The notes: a model not told the origin generated them from the sequence alone. Numbered from the stretch's first letter, positions 1-6,741 are shown. The stretch: DNA of 7,417 nucleotides from an uncultured Actinomycetes bacterium (GCA_903953195.1 CAJBIS010000319.1:1-7417), one strand, 5' to 3'. Program-made: numbers and translations.

Positions 1-246
1 GATGAGGCCGGTCGTGTCCGCCAGGGGAACGCTGTGCACCCCATTTGTCGGCACGATCCACACGCTGAGTGTGCTCGTATCGATGCCGTTCCCCTTTAGA
101 TGCGTACGAAGATCGGAGAAGTCGAGGCGCGTCGAGTCCGTCACACTAGCCTTGTCGGAGCCGACGGCGGTACGGCTGCCGTCGGCGTACACAGGTTGCT
201 TCTGAGCAAGCACACACAAATCGAGACATCGCGAGCCGTCGCCGTC
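1..246 (-). other. Unrecognised in-frame tail fused to the GlgP body
   Basis: The last 80-85 codons of the phosphorylase frame, from about residue 680 to the window edge, do not resemble any phosphorylase C-terminus I know. The segment is rich in Ser, Thr, Asp and Gly, includes CLDLC (686-690), DFSDLRTHLKGNG (721-733) and VWIVPTNGVH (741-750), and has no membrane segment. The frame looks coding: it has no stop, and GC3 is about 75-80%, clearly below the roughly 90% or more of the preceding GlgP codons. Codons such as CTA, ACA, CAT and CGT appear. The other two minus-strand frames hit stops at about 146 and 141 and also show no phosphorylase ending, so a simple frameshift does not explain it. 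It may be a genuine fusion after a deletion or rearrangement, or a chimeric assembly. The exact breakpoint is blurred by the repetitive GADGDG codons at about 240-260. Confidence 0.6.
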
Positions 247-2283
247 GGCGCCCGGAGTCGGGTGGTAGAGCGGCACGATCTGGGTCTCGAGCAGTTCGAA
301 CAGGCTGTTGGCCTCGAGTTCGTTGCGCCGGTCGTCGTCCTCGACGCTGTCGGCGGAACTGATCGCCCAGCCGTTCGCCACGGCGGCATCGCCGGCCTCG
401 TCCCAGCCGTCGTGGAAGCACTCGGCCCACCAGCCGTCGAGGATCGAGCAGTGGAGCGCGCCGTTGAGGACGGCCTTCATCCCGCTCGTGCCGGACGCCT
501 CCATCGGCTTCACGGGTGTGTTGAGCCACACATCCGCGCCCTGGACGAGCGACCGGGCGATGGCCATGTCGTAGTCCTCGACGAATGCGAAGCGGTGGCG
601 CACGCCGGCGTCGCGAGCGAACGTGACGACCTCTCGGATGAGTTCCTTGCCGGTGTCGTCGGCGGGGTGCGCCTTGCCGGCGAAGATGAACTGAATCGGC
701 CGCTCGTCGTCGCCGAGCAGGGCGAGCAGTCGCTCGGGTTGGCTCAGCAGCAGCGCGGCGCGCTTGTACGTGGCGAACCGCCGCGCGAAGCAGATGCTCA
801 GCGCATCCGGGTCGAGCGTCGTGTCGATCCACCCGAGTTCCGATGGTGAACGGCCCTGCGTCAACCCCGAAGCCCGGAGGCGTTCGCGTACGTGCCCAAC
901 CATCCGGACCTTCGCCGACCGGTGCGCGGCCCAGAGCGCGCCGTCGTCGACCTGCGAGACCGCGGACCACGCGTCGGCGCCCGCCCACTGCCAGTCCGCG
1001 CCGACGCTCGCGTCGAGCACCGCTGCCATCTCCGGTCCGACCCACGTGTCGCCGTGGACGCCGTTGGTGATGTGGCCGACGGGCGCCTCGGGCACGGGGA
1101 CCCCGGGCCACAGGTCGGCGAACATGTCGCGGGACACCTCGCCGTGCAGCGCGGAGACGCCGTTGCGTCGCTCCGCGAGGTGCATGCCCATCACCGCCAT
1201 GTTGAACCGGTCGGCGGGTTCGTCCTCGGGCCGGTGGCCGAGTCGCATCAGGTCGTCGAACGACACGCCGCACGACTGGACCCACGACGGGAAGTACTGC
1301 TCGATCAGTTCACGCGGGAACTGGTCGATCCCGGCGGGCACCGGCGTGTGGGTCGTGAACACCGCACCGGCACGCACCGCCTGCAACGCCTCGTCGAAGC
1401 TGAGTCCGTCGCGCTGCATGAACGTGCGGATGCGCTCGAGTCCGAGGAATCCGGCGTGACCCTCGTTGGTGTGGAACACGCGGGCCGGGATGCCGAGCGC
1501 CTCGAGGGCGCGGACGCCGCCGATCCCCAACAGCATCTCCTGGCGCAGGCGGTGCTCGACGTCGCCGCCGTAGAGACGGTCGGTGATCAACTGGAGATCG
1601 TCCGGGTTCTCGGGCAGGTCGGTGTCGAGCAGGAACAGTGGGGTGCGGCCGACCTGCGCCGCCCAGACCTGCGCCTGCAGCGGACGGCCCGCCATGTCGA
1701 GCTCGACCCGGATGCCATCGCACAGTTCGAGTGACATCGCGAACGGATCCAGATCGGGGAATCGCTCCTGCTGCCAGCCGTCGACCGTGAGTGACTGACG
1801 GAAGTACCCGTGCCGGTAGAACAGCCCGATCGCGACCAGCGGGACACCCAGGTCGGAGGCTGACTTGAGGTGGTCGCCGGCGAGGATGCCCAGACCGCCC
1901 GAGTACTGCGGGACGGCCTCGGCGATGCCGAACTCGGGGGAGAAGTAGGCGACGACCCCGTCCTCGAGGCCACCGCCGCTCGGGACGTCCTGCTGGAACC
2001 AGCGCGGCAGGGTCCGGTAGGACTCGAGCGCAGCGGCCCGTGCGTCGAGCTGTTCGAGGAAGTCGGCGTCGGCCGCGAGCTCGTCGAGTCGTTCGCTCGA
2101 CACCTCGGCGAGCACCCGTCGGGGGTCGTGGCCGCCCTCGTCCCACACCTTCGGGTCGATCGTCTGGAACAGCGCGCGAGTCGGCCGGTCCCACGACCAG
2201 CGGAGGTTCGCGGCCAGCCCGTCGAGCGCCTGGAGCCGGTCGGGGAGGTGCGGTCGGACAGTGAAGCTGCGCAGGGCCTTCAT
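1..2283 (-). CDS. glgP: Glycogen/alpha-glucan phosphorylase, 3' end replaced and running off the window
   Basis: This PLP-dependent cytoplasmic enzyme phosphorolyses alpha-1,4-glucan to glucose-1-phosphate. The frame is open for 761 codons from ATG 2283 to base 1, with no stop in the window. Residues about 8-95 match the N-terminal DUF3417 domain of actinobacterial-type phosphorylases (LRWSWDRP near 27-34). Then come YFSPEFGIAE (113-122), YSGGLGILAGDHLKSASDLG (127-146), HTNEGHAGF (271-279), FTTHTPVPAG (309-318), HITNGVH (404-410), FARRFATYKR (499-508) and EASGTSGMKAVLNGAL (595-610). Lys603 of GTSGMK is the expected PLP lysine. Homology stops near residue 675, after LLETQIVPLYH. The family usually has well over 100 more residues (M. 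tuberculosis GlgP is about 860 aa), with a recognisable RMVRDYV-like ending that is absent here. The start is supported by a -10-like TAGCCT 7 nt upstream. It is divergent from the secreted-protein gene and glgE. Activity of this form is uncertain. Confidence 0.93.
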   Translation of the reverse strand, partial: MKALRSFTVRPHLPDRLQALDGLAANLRWSWDRPTRALFQTIDPKVWDEGGHDPRRVLAEVSSERLDELAADADFLEQLDARAAALESYRTLPRWFQQDVPSGGGLEDGVVAYFSPEFGIAEAVPQYSGGLGILAGDHLKSASDLGVPLVAIGLFYRHGYFRQSLTVDGWQQERFPDLDPFAMSLELCDGIRVELDMAGRPLQAQVWAAQVGRTPLFLLDTDLPENPDDLQLITDRLYGGDVEHRLRQEMLLGIGGVRALEALGIPARVFHTNEGHAGFLGLERIRTFMQRDGLSFDEALQAVRAGAVFTTHTPVPAGIDQFPRELIEQYFPSWVQSCGVSFDDLMRLGHRPEDEPADRFNMAVMGMHLAERRNGVSALHGEVSRDMFADLWPGVPVPEAPVGHITNGVHGDTWVGPEMAAVLDASVGADWQWAGADAWSAVSQVDDGALWAAHRSAKVRMVGHVRERLRASGLTQGRSPSELGWIDTTLDPDALSICFARRFATYKRAALLLSQPERLLALLGDDERPIQFIFAGKAHPADDTGKELIREVVTFARDAGVRHRFAFVEDYDMAIARSLVQGADVWLNTPVKPMEASGTSGMKAVLNGALHCSILDGWWAECFHDGWDEAGDAAVANGWAISSADSVEDDDRRNELEANSLFELLETQIVPLYHPTPGADGDGSRCLDLCVLAQKQPVYADGSRTAVGSDKASVTDSTRLDFSDLRTHLKGNGIDTSTLSVWIVPTNGVHSVPLADTTGLI

Positions 2284-2290
2284 GGGCGGC

Positions 2291-2296
2291 AGGCTA
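2291..2296 (-). promoter_or_regulatory. -10-like box for glgP (likely leaderless start)
   Basis: On the minus strand TAGCCT lies 7 nt before the glgP ATG. It matches the actinobacterial TAnnnT -10 pattern, and the distance suits a transcript that begins at or next to the start codon. There is no Shine-Dalgarno sequence in between. A -35 element is not convincing; only a weak CTGAAC-like hexamer lies about 16 nt upstream. Confidence 0.5.
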
Positions 2297-2427
2297 CCGG
2301 TGGTCGTGCGCGGTTCAGTCGGGTCGGGCCCAGATCGCCGCTGAATTCACGCAGTGGACACGATTCGCACGCTGAGCGACGTCTCGGTCTCGGCCGGCGG
2401 CGCCCGCGGTGGCGCGGTGCCCGCCGG

Positions 2428-2433
2428 TACCCT
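2428..2433 (+). promoter_or_regulatory. -10-like box for the secreted propeller-like gene
   Basis: TACCCT ends 9 nt before ATG 2443 and fits TAnnnT. No ribosome-binding site is visible between it and the ATG, so a leaderless or nearly leaderless transcript is likely. The flanking CGGTAnCCTG matches the glgP box on the other strand. No convincing -35 is seen. Confidence 0.42.
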
Positions 2434-2442
2434 GAGCCCGTC

Positions 2443-4038
2443 ATGGAGGCAGCACCACGCGGCGACCGCCGCTCGTCGCGTCGGCGTCCCACCCGATGGT
2501 CGATCGTCGTGGCGGTCGCGGTCGCCATCGTGGCGGTCACCACGGCGCTGCCGTCGTCACCGTCGAGTGCCCAGTCGGGCGGTGGCTCCTCGACCACGAC
2601 GTCGACCGTCCGTGCCGCCACACCGGCGTCACCCACGGGGCGCATCGCCTACGCCACGAGCGACGGGCGTGTGTGGGTCGGTTCCGGTTCCGCCGTTCCG
2701 GTGGAGGTCGGGCAGGGTGCGGCCATCGGCCGCGGCGACCAGTCGGCGGTCGCGTTGGCTCCCACCGGCGATGTCGTGGCGTTCATCCGGTCGGATCGTT
2801 CCGTCGTGATCGTGTCGGCCACCGGGGGCCCGCCGACGGTCGTCGCCTCGGACGCTGCGCTCGAGACGCTCGGGATCGAGCCCCTGCTCGCGTGGAGCTC
2901 CGGGGGTGAGCGTCTGGCGTACATCGGCGTGGGGACGGCGGCGATGGTCGAGCCGAGGACCGCGGACGGCCAGCGAACCGTGACGGACGGTTCGTTCCTG
3001 AGCCCGCTGCCGCAGGGCGTGTTGGGCAACGTCGTCGAGATCGTCGACCGAACCGGCAAGCAGACCGCCCGGATCGGCGACCCGTCGCAGCGGAACTACA
3101 TCGGGATCGCCGCGTCCCCGGTCGACGACATCATGTTCCTGCAGTCGACGATTCCGGGTTCACCGCGTCGCTACACGCTGGTCGTCGGCTCGTTCGGCGG
3201 CGCGGCCGAGATCCCGACGCTGTTCTCGCTCGATCATCCGGTGTTCGGGCCGGACGGCACCTACTTCGTGGGGGTCGGCCCGGCGAAGGGTCAGCAGGAA
3301 CTGATCCGGGTGTCGACCGCGACCCTCGTGCGCGACACGTTGGCGACGAGTGAACGGATCTGCTCACCGATGCCGTCGCCCGACGGCTCCCGGGTGGCGT
3401 TCGCCGGCGGTCCCCGGTGCGATCGGCTCCAACTGGTGCCGTCCGGTGGCGGCCAGGTCGTCGACGTGACGCCGGACCGGACGCCCGACACCGTGTCGTT
3501 CGACGCCGGGGTGCTCGGATGGACCGAGGAGGGCCGCTACATCACGTCGCCGGCATGTCGACTCGAGGCCGGACGACTCACCTGCGGCGGTCCGTCGCGG
3601 TTCCTCGATCCCGACACGTCGAAGCTCGTCGACGGTCCGGTCGCGTCCACCGTCGTGCCCGCCCGGGTTCCGCTGGTGCAGTCCGCGTACCTCGATGTCG
3701 ACTTCCGCGGCCCGCTCTCGGTCCAGCGTTCGTTCGTCCTCGATGTCGCCACGCAGGCGACGCTCACTCAGGTGGGGGAGGACGGCCGGATCACGGGTCG
3801 CCTGTCGGAGAACGGGGCCGAACTCGACCTGGACCTCAAGGGTGCGGCGAACCAGCCGTACGTCGTGGGACGCGCCACGCTCCGGGATCCGGCCGGCGGG
3901 GTCGATCGGACGTTCACGATCCTCGGCAAGGTGTCGGCGGTGGGCCTGCGGGTGTTCGGGATCGCCGGGATCTGGATGACCACCGACGAAGTTCCCTTCG
4001 CCTCCGGTAAGTTCAACATCGCAGTCCGTCGCCGCTGA
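2443..4038 (+). CDS. Secreted or membrane-anchored beta-propeller-like protein
   Basis: This 531-residue protein has no family I can name with certainty. Residues 8-18 are basic (RR..SSRRRPTR) and 20-36 are hydrophobic, followed by a Ser/Thr/Gly-rich linker to about 65: a signal peptide (possible cut after SSA, about 43) or an N-terminal anchor. Residues about 66-405 show short repeats of WD40/TolB-like propeller blades: RIAYATSDGRVWV (67-79), VALAPTGDVVAFI (103-115), LLAWSSGGERLAYI (148-161), PVFGPDGTYFVGV (266-278), SPMPSPDGSRVAFAG (308-322) and VLGWTEEGRYIT (357-368). A separate beta-rich domain follows (about 410-531). Cys307/326 and Cys372/381 could form disulfides, fitting an extracellular site. 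The ATG at 2443 is chosen because the signal sequence starts there; the frame is open further upstream, but that would overlap glgP. It lies 21 nt before glgE with no terminator between, so the two are probably co-transcribed. A link to glucan metabolism rests on position only. Confidence 0.88.
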   Translation: MEAAPRGDRRSSRRRPTRWSIVVAVAVAIVAVTTALPSSPSSAQSGGGSSTTTSTVRAATPASPTGRIAYATSDGRVWVGSGSAVPVEVGQGAAIGRGDQSAVALAPTGDVVAFIRSDRSVVIVSATGGPPTVVASDAALETLGIEPLLAWSSGGERLAYIGVGTAAMVEPRTADGQRTVTDGSFLSPLPQGVLGNVVEIVDRTGKQTARIGDPSQRNYIGIAASPVDDIMFLQSTIPGSPRRYTLVVGSFGGAAEIPTLFSLDHPVFGPDGTYFVGVGPAKGQQELIRVSTATLVRDTLATSERICSPMPSPDGSRVAFAGGPRCDRLQLVPSGGGQVVDVTPDRTPDTVSFDAGVLGWTEEGRYITSPACRLEAGRLTCGGPSRFLDPDTSKLVDGPVASTVVPARVPLVQSAYLDVDFRGPLSVQRSFVLDVATQATLTQVGEDGRITGRLSENGAELDLDLKGAANQPYVVGRATLRDPAGGVDRTFTILGKVSAVGLRVFGIAGIWMTTDEVPFASGKFNIAVRRR

Positions 4039-4059
4039 GCGTGGCGCGCTGTCGCCGCA

Positions 4060-6045
4060 ATGACGCCGCCGCCTGACCTCCGCCGAATCGTTCCCGTCAC
4101 CTCGTCGCAGCGCGTCGTGATCCGAGACGTCGCCCCCGTGACGCCACTCGGCGGTCCGGTGAAGACGGTGGTCGGTGATCCGCTCGAGGTCTCCGCGGCA
4201 CTGGTGCGCGATGGCCACGGACTGCTCGGCGCCCGGCTCCGGACGCGGCCGCTCGGGTCGTCGCGCTGGACGGTGTCGCCCATGTCGAACGACGGCGGTC
4301 GGGTGGTCGGCACGTTCGTCGCCGATGCACCGGGTGTCGTGGAGTTCGAGGTGCAGGCGTGGCTCGACCGCTTCTCCTCCTGGCGCCGTGATCTGCAGGC
4401 CCGTGCCGGCGCCGGACAGGACCTGACCGTCGAGTTCGAGGTGGGCGCACGGCTGATCGAGCAGCTCGTCGACTCGGTGCGCGCCGCCGACCGCCCTCGA
4501 CTCCTGGATGCGGTGGCGTCGCTCCGGTCGACGTCGTGCACCGACGCGGTCCGTCTGGCCGCCGGACTCGACGACGCCGTCGGTGCGCTGCTCGCCGACG
4601 TGCCCGATCCGGTCGAGCTGTCGACCTCGGAGCGGCATCTGGTGCGCGTCGACCGGGAACGGGCGGTGTACGGGGCGTGGTACGAGTTCTTCCCGCGGTC
4701 CGAGGGCGGCTTCGTCGCAGGGGCGCCCACGTGGTCGCGGCTCGAGCAGATCGCAGCGGACGGATTCGACGTCGTCTACGTGCCCCCGATCCATCCGATT
4801 GGTCGGACGCATCGCAAGGGTCGCAACAACTCGCTCGTGGCCGACGACGGTGATGTCGGCAGCCCGTGGGCGGTCGGTTCCGACGACGGAGGATTCTGCG
4901 ACGTCCACCCTGAACTCGGCGATCTCGACGACGTCGACCGATTCATCGCCACGGTGGCCGAGCTCGGGATGGAGGTGGCGCTCGACATCGCCTTCCAGTG
5001 CAGCCCGGACCACCCGTGGGCCGCCGCACACCCCGAGTGGTTCGAACATCTTCCCGATGGCTCGATCCGGTACGCCGAGAACCCACCGAAGAAGTACCAG
5101 GACATCTATCCGATCAACTTCTGGCCCGAGCGCGACGAGGACCGTCGAGCGCTCTGGGACGCGTGCCGCGACGTGTTCGCGTTCTGGGCGGGGCGCGGCG
5201 TCCGTGTGTTCCGGGTCGACAACCCGCACACGAAACCAACGGCGTTCTGGGCCTGGGTGATCCCGTCGATCCAGCTCGAGTGGCCCGATGTCGTGTTCCT
5301 CGCCGAGGCGTTCACCGATCCGCCGACCATGATGACGCTCGCCGACGTCGGCTTCAGTCAGTCGTACACGTACTTCACGTGGCGCACGTCGAAGTGGGAA
5401 CTCGAACAGTACGGAACGGAACTGGCGCACGGGCCGGTGTCGTCGTACTTCCGCCCCAACTTCTGGCCGACGACGCCCGACATTCTCTCGGGCCCGTTGC
5501 GTGGCGGCTCGCCCGAGGTGTTTCGGGTTCGAGCGCTCCTGGCGGCGACCATGTCGCCGAGCTGGGGCATCTACTCCGGCTACGAGCTCGTCGAGAACGA
5601 GCCGGCATCGGACCAGAACGAGGAGTTCCTGAACTCCGAGAAGTACCAGCTCGTGCAGCGGGACTGGGAGGACCCAGCGTCGCTCGGGCCGTTCCTGGCC
5701 GACCTCAACTCGATCCGGCGGAAGCACCGGAGCCTGCATCGCATGCGATCGCTCGCGTTCCATGCGACGGAGAGCGATCAGGTGATCGCCTACAGCCATC
5801 ACGTGACTGCGACGGCCGGCCAGTCGGCCGACAGCGTGCTCGTGATCGCGAACCTTCAGGCCGACGTCGTGGTCGAGACGATGGTGCACCTCGACGCCGC
5901 CGCGCTGGGCGTCGACCCGAACACGCCATTCGGTGTCGTCGACCTGCTGACGTCCGAACGATGGATGTGGAACGCGGGACCGAACTACGTCCGTCTCGAC
6001 CCGGCCGAGCGGGTCGCCCACGTCTTCGCGATCGAACACGGCTGA
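4060..6045 (+). CDS. glgE: Alpha-1,4-glucan:maltose-1-phosphate maltosyltransferase
   Basis: GlgE (GH13_3) transfers maltosyl units from alpha-maltose-1-phosphate to the non-reducing ends of alpha-1,4-glucan, in the cytoplasm; it is the polymerase of the trehalose-to-glucan route. The 661-residue length is normal. An N-terminal beta-sandwich and helical region (about 18-200) precede the TIM barrel. Diagnostic motifs are YGAWYEFFPRS (204-214), VYVPPIHPIGRTHRKGRNNS (239-258), DIAFQCSPDHPW (309-320), PPKKYQDIYPINF (342-354), FRVDNPHTKP (384-393, nucleophile Asp387), FLAEAFT (413-419, acid/base Glu416) and FWPTTPDIL (468-476, third acid Asp474). The C-terminal beta domain follows NSEKYQL (525-531). 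ATG 4060 gives a normal N-terminus: family similarity begins near QRVVIRDV (17-24). No Shine-Dalgarno or private -10 box is evident, so translation is probably coupled to the upstream gene. No glgB follows, unlike in mycobacteria. Confidence 0.97.
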   Translation: MTPPPDLRRIVPVTSSQRVVIRDVAPVTPLGGPVKTVVGDPLEVSAALVRDGHGLLGARLRTRPLGSSRWTVSPMSNDGGRVVGTFVADAPGVVEFEVQAWLDRFSSWRRDLQARAGAGQDLTVEFEVGARLIEQLVDSVRAADRPRLLDAVASLRSTSCTDAVRLAAGLDDAVGALLADVPDPVELSTSERHLVRVDRERAVYGAWYEFFPRSEGGFVAGAPTWSRLEQIAADGFDVVYVPPIHPIGRTHRKGRNNSLVADDGDVGSPWAVGSDDGGFCDVHPELGDLDDVDRFIATVAELGMEVALDIAFQCSPDHPWAAAHPEWFEHLPDGSIRYAENPPKKYQDIYPINFWPERDEDRRALWDACRDVFAFWAGRGVRVFRVDNPHTKPTAFWAWVIPSIQLEWPDVVFLAEAFTDPPTMMTLADVGFSQSYTYFTWRTSKWELEQYGTELAHGPVSSYFRPNFWPTTPDILSGPLRGGSPEVFRVRALLAATMSPSWGIYSGYELVENEPASDQNEEFLNSEKYQLVQRDWEDPASLGPFLADLNSIRRKHRSLHRMRSLAFHATESDQVIAYSHHVTATAGQSADSVLVIANLQADVVVETMVHLDAAALGVDPNTPFGVVDLLTSERWMWNAGPNYVRLDPAERVAHVFAIEHG

Positions 6046-6065
6046 CGACGAACTCGGGTTCGTCG
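6046..6065 (+). terminator. Hairpin directly after glgE
   Basis: A perfect 8-bp stem starts at the base after the glgE stop: CGACGAAC (6046-6053), loop TCGG, GTTCGTCG (6058-6065). There is no run of T; the downstream sequence is only moderately T-containing. High-GC actinobacteria often use such U-less hairpins, so a terminator or 3'-end stabiliser of the glgE transcript is the simplest reading. Confidence 0.55.
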
Positions 6066-6099
6066 CTGCTCGTCTGGTCCGGGACGGGGCGCACTGGGG

Positions 6100-6105
6100 C
6101 AAGAT
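6100..6105 (+). promoter_or_regulatory. Weak -10-like box for the small membrane protein gene
   Basis: CAAGAT ends 6 nt before ATG 6112. It deviates from TAnnnT only in the first base, and the spacing would give a leaderless transcript. With the hairpin at 6046-6065 just upstream, a separate promoter for this gene is reasonable. The match is weak and there is no -35 support. Confidence 0.3.
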
Positions 6106-6111
6106 GGGGCC

Positions 6112-6492
6112 ATGGATGATCGCACCATCGCCCGCTCGATCGCTCTCGGCCGCATCGCGTTCGGCCTCATCATGTTGTTCATCCCCAACGTCGTGCTCGC
6201 GCGAACCAGTGAGGTTCGACCGGGTCCGCTCGTGTGGATGGCCCGTGCCTTCGGGATCCGTGACGTCGTGCTCGGCGTGGGCGCCGTACTCGAGCTCACC
6301 GAAGAGGAGCCCAAGGGGCAGTGGGTGGCGCTCGGTGCAGCCGCCGACACCTGTGACGCCATCGCCGCAGTCGCCTGGCGGGATGAACTGGGCCCGGCCG
6401 GCGTCGCGTCGACCCTCGCGCTCGGCGTGCCCGCGGCCGCCGGCGGATGGTGGTCGGCGATCTCGCTGCGCGTTCGCGCCGCTCGCGACTGA
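6112..6492 (+). CDS. Small integral membrane protein, about four TM segments
   Basis: This 126-residue protein is mostly hydrophobic. Hydrophobic segments lie at about 10-29 (ALGRIAFGLIMLFIPNVVLA), 43-61, 71-90 and 96-117, so four membrane helices are likely. The pattern LGR..FG...L..P early on, then ARAFGIRDVVLG (44-55) and AAADTCDA (76-83), recalls small actinobacterial membrane proteins of the DUF4267/DoxX-like type; I recognise the style but am not sure of the family, and no function is assigned. GC3 is as high as in glgE, so it looks native. It begins 66 nt after the glgE stop, beyond a hairpin, and ends 6 nt before another hairpin, which suggests a single-gene transcript. The ATG is placed right after a -10-like CAAGAT; an overlapping ATG at 6104 is in another frame. 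Confidence 0.8.
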   Translation: MDDRTIARSIALGRIAFGLIMLFIPNVVLARTSEVRPGPLVWMARAFGIRDVVLGVGAVLELTEEEPKGQWVALGAAADTCDAIAAVAWRDELGPAGVASTLALGVPAAAGGWWSAISLRVRAARD

Positions 6493-6498
6493 CGCCTG

Positions 6499-6520
6499 CC
6501 GCGGGTAGCCGTACCCGTGG
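6499..6520 (+). terminator. Stem-loop 1, after the membrane protein gene
   Basis: The arms CCGCGGGTA (6499-6507) and TACCCGTGG (6512-6520) pair over 9 bp, with one G-U, around the loop GCCG. It begins 6 nt past the stop at 6492. There is no T-run, so this is a candidate U-less terminator for the 6112-6492 gene, or the first element of the structured gap. Confidence 0.5.
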
Positions 6521-6552
6521 ACGTCTGAACATCTTCGTCGGAGAATGACGTG

Positions 6553-6651
6553 CCGCTGCGGTGACGTAGCGGTTCCTCACAGACCCGTTGCCCCACGGGT
6601 CATCGCCCCGATCGGTTGGTCGGCTGCCCGTTCAGCCGGCCAACCGGTTGG
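6553..6651 (+). other. Structured non-coding stretch with three further stem-loops
   Basis: Three stem-loops follow one another in this part of the gap between the membrane-protein gene and the kinase gene. Stem-loop 2 (6553-6572) has CCGCTGCG / CGTAGCGG, 8 bp with one G-U, and a GTGA loop, which is a GNRA tetraloop in RNA. Stem-loop 3 (6582-6601) has GACCCGT / ACGGGTC, a perfect 7 bp, loop TGCCCC. Stem-loop 4 (6608-6651) has 19-nt arms that pair fully if three G-U pairs are allowed, loop CCCGTT. The wobble pairs form only in the plus-strand RNA. The stretch could be a 5' leader element or small RNA, or terminators and extragenic palindromes. It matches no RNA family I recognise. Confidence 0.4.
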
Positions 6652-6704
6652 CGAGGGAGAACGACGATGCCCCACACCGCAAGCACGACCCCAGATCCAT
6701 TCGG

Positions 6705-6710
6705 TAGCGT
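6705..6710 (+). promoter_or_regulatory. -10-like box before the kinase GTG start
   Basis: TAGCGT matches TAnnnT and again sits after CGG, like the glgP and propeller-gene boxes. A start site about 7 nt downstream would give a leader of some 25 nt that carries the GGAGG at 6730-6734 and leads into GTG 6742. This supports the shorter kinase start. No clear -35 is seen. Confidence 0.35.
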
Positions 6711-6729
6711 TTGCCCGACACGTGGCGTG

Positions 6730-6736
6730 GGAGGGG
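6730..6736 (+). promoter_or_regulatory. Strong Shine-Dalgarno deciding the kinase start
   Basis: GGAGGGG contains GGAGG at 6730-6734, which is 7 nt before GTG 6742. It is the best ribosome-binding site in the window; the core genes show none. A rival AGGGAG (6654-6659) lies 7 nt before ATG 6667 in the same frame, so two starts compete. Confidence 0.5.
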
Positions 6737-6741
6737 CTGCC

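Larger units (their letters stand above)
2284..2442. promoter_or_regulatory. Divergent intergenic promoter region
   Basis: These 159 nt separate the divergent glgP and secreted-protein genes and should hold both promoters. A -10-like box faces each way (2291-2296 minus, 2428-2433 plus), and both sit in a similar CGGTAnCCTG context. I see no clear operator palindrome or riboswitch. The stretch is generally GC-rich, with a purine/pyrimidine-mixed G/C-only tract at about 2390-2427. Confidence 0.55.

Noticed and set aside
141..389. A frameshift as the reason for the lost GlgP C-terminus
   Set aside because: Translation of both other minus-strand frames over 1-260 gives no phosphorylase-like ending, and both stop at about 141-146.
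100..1734. Several overlapping plus-strand open frames opposite glgP
   Set aside because: They are shadows of glgP: repetitive Arg/Ala/Val-rich products, no domain, no ribosome-binding site, and glgP motifs are continuous on the other strand.
1870..2442. Upstream extension of the propeller-like gene frame to an ATG at 1870
   Set aside because: It would overlap the well-supported glgP on the opposite strand. The signal sequence begins exactly at ATG 2443, just after a -10-like box.
2974..2994. Perfect 8-bp inverted repeat CGAACCGT / ACGGTTCG with a 5-nt loop
   Set aside because: It lies well inside the propeller-like coding sequence with no nearby gene end. Such short G/C-rich repeats are expected by chance.
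3364..6102. A 912-codon open frame on the minus strand opposite glgE and the end of the propeller-like gene
   Set aside because: It is antisense to glgE, whose motifs are unmistakable. Long open antisense frames are expected in very GC-rich coding DNA, and its product is Arg/His/Asp/Glu-rich with no recognisable domain.
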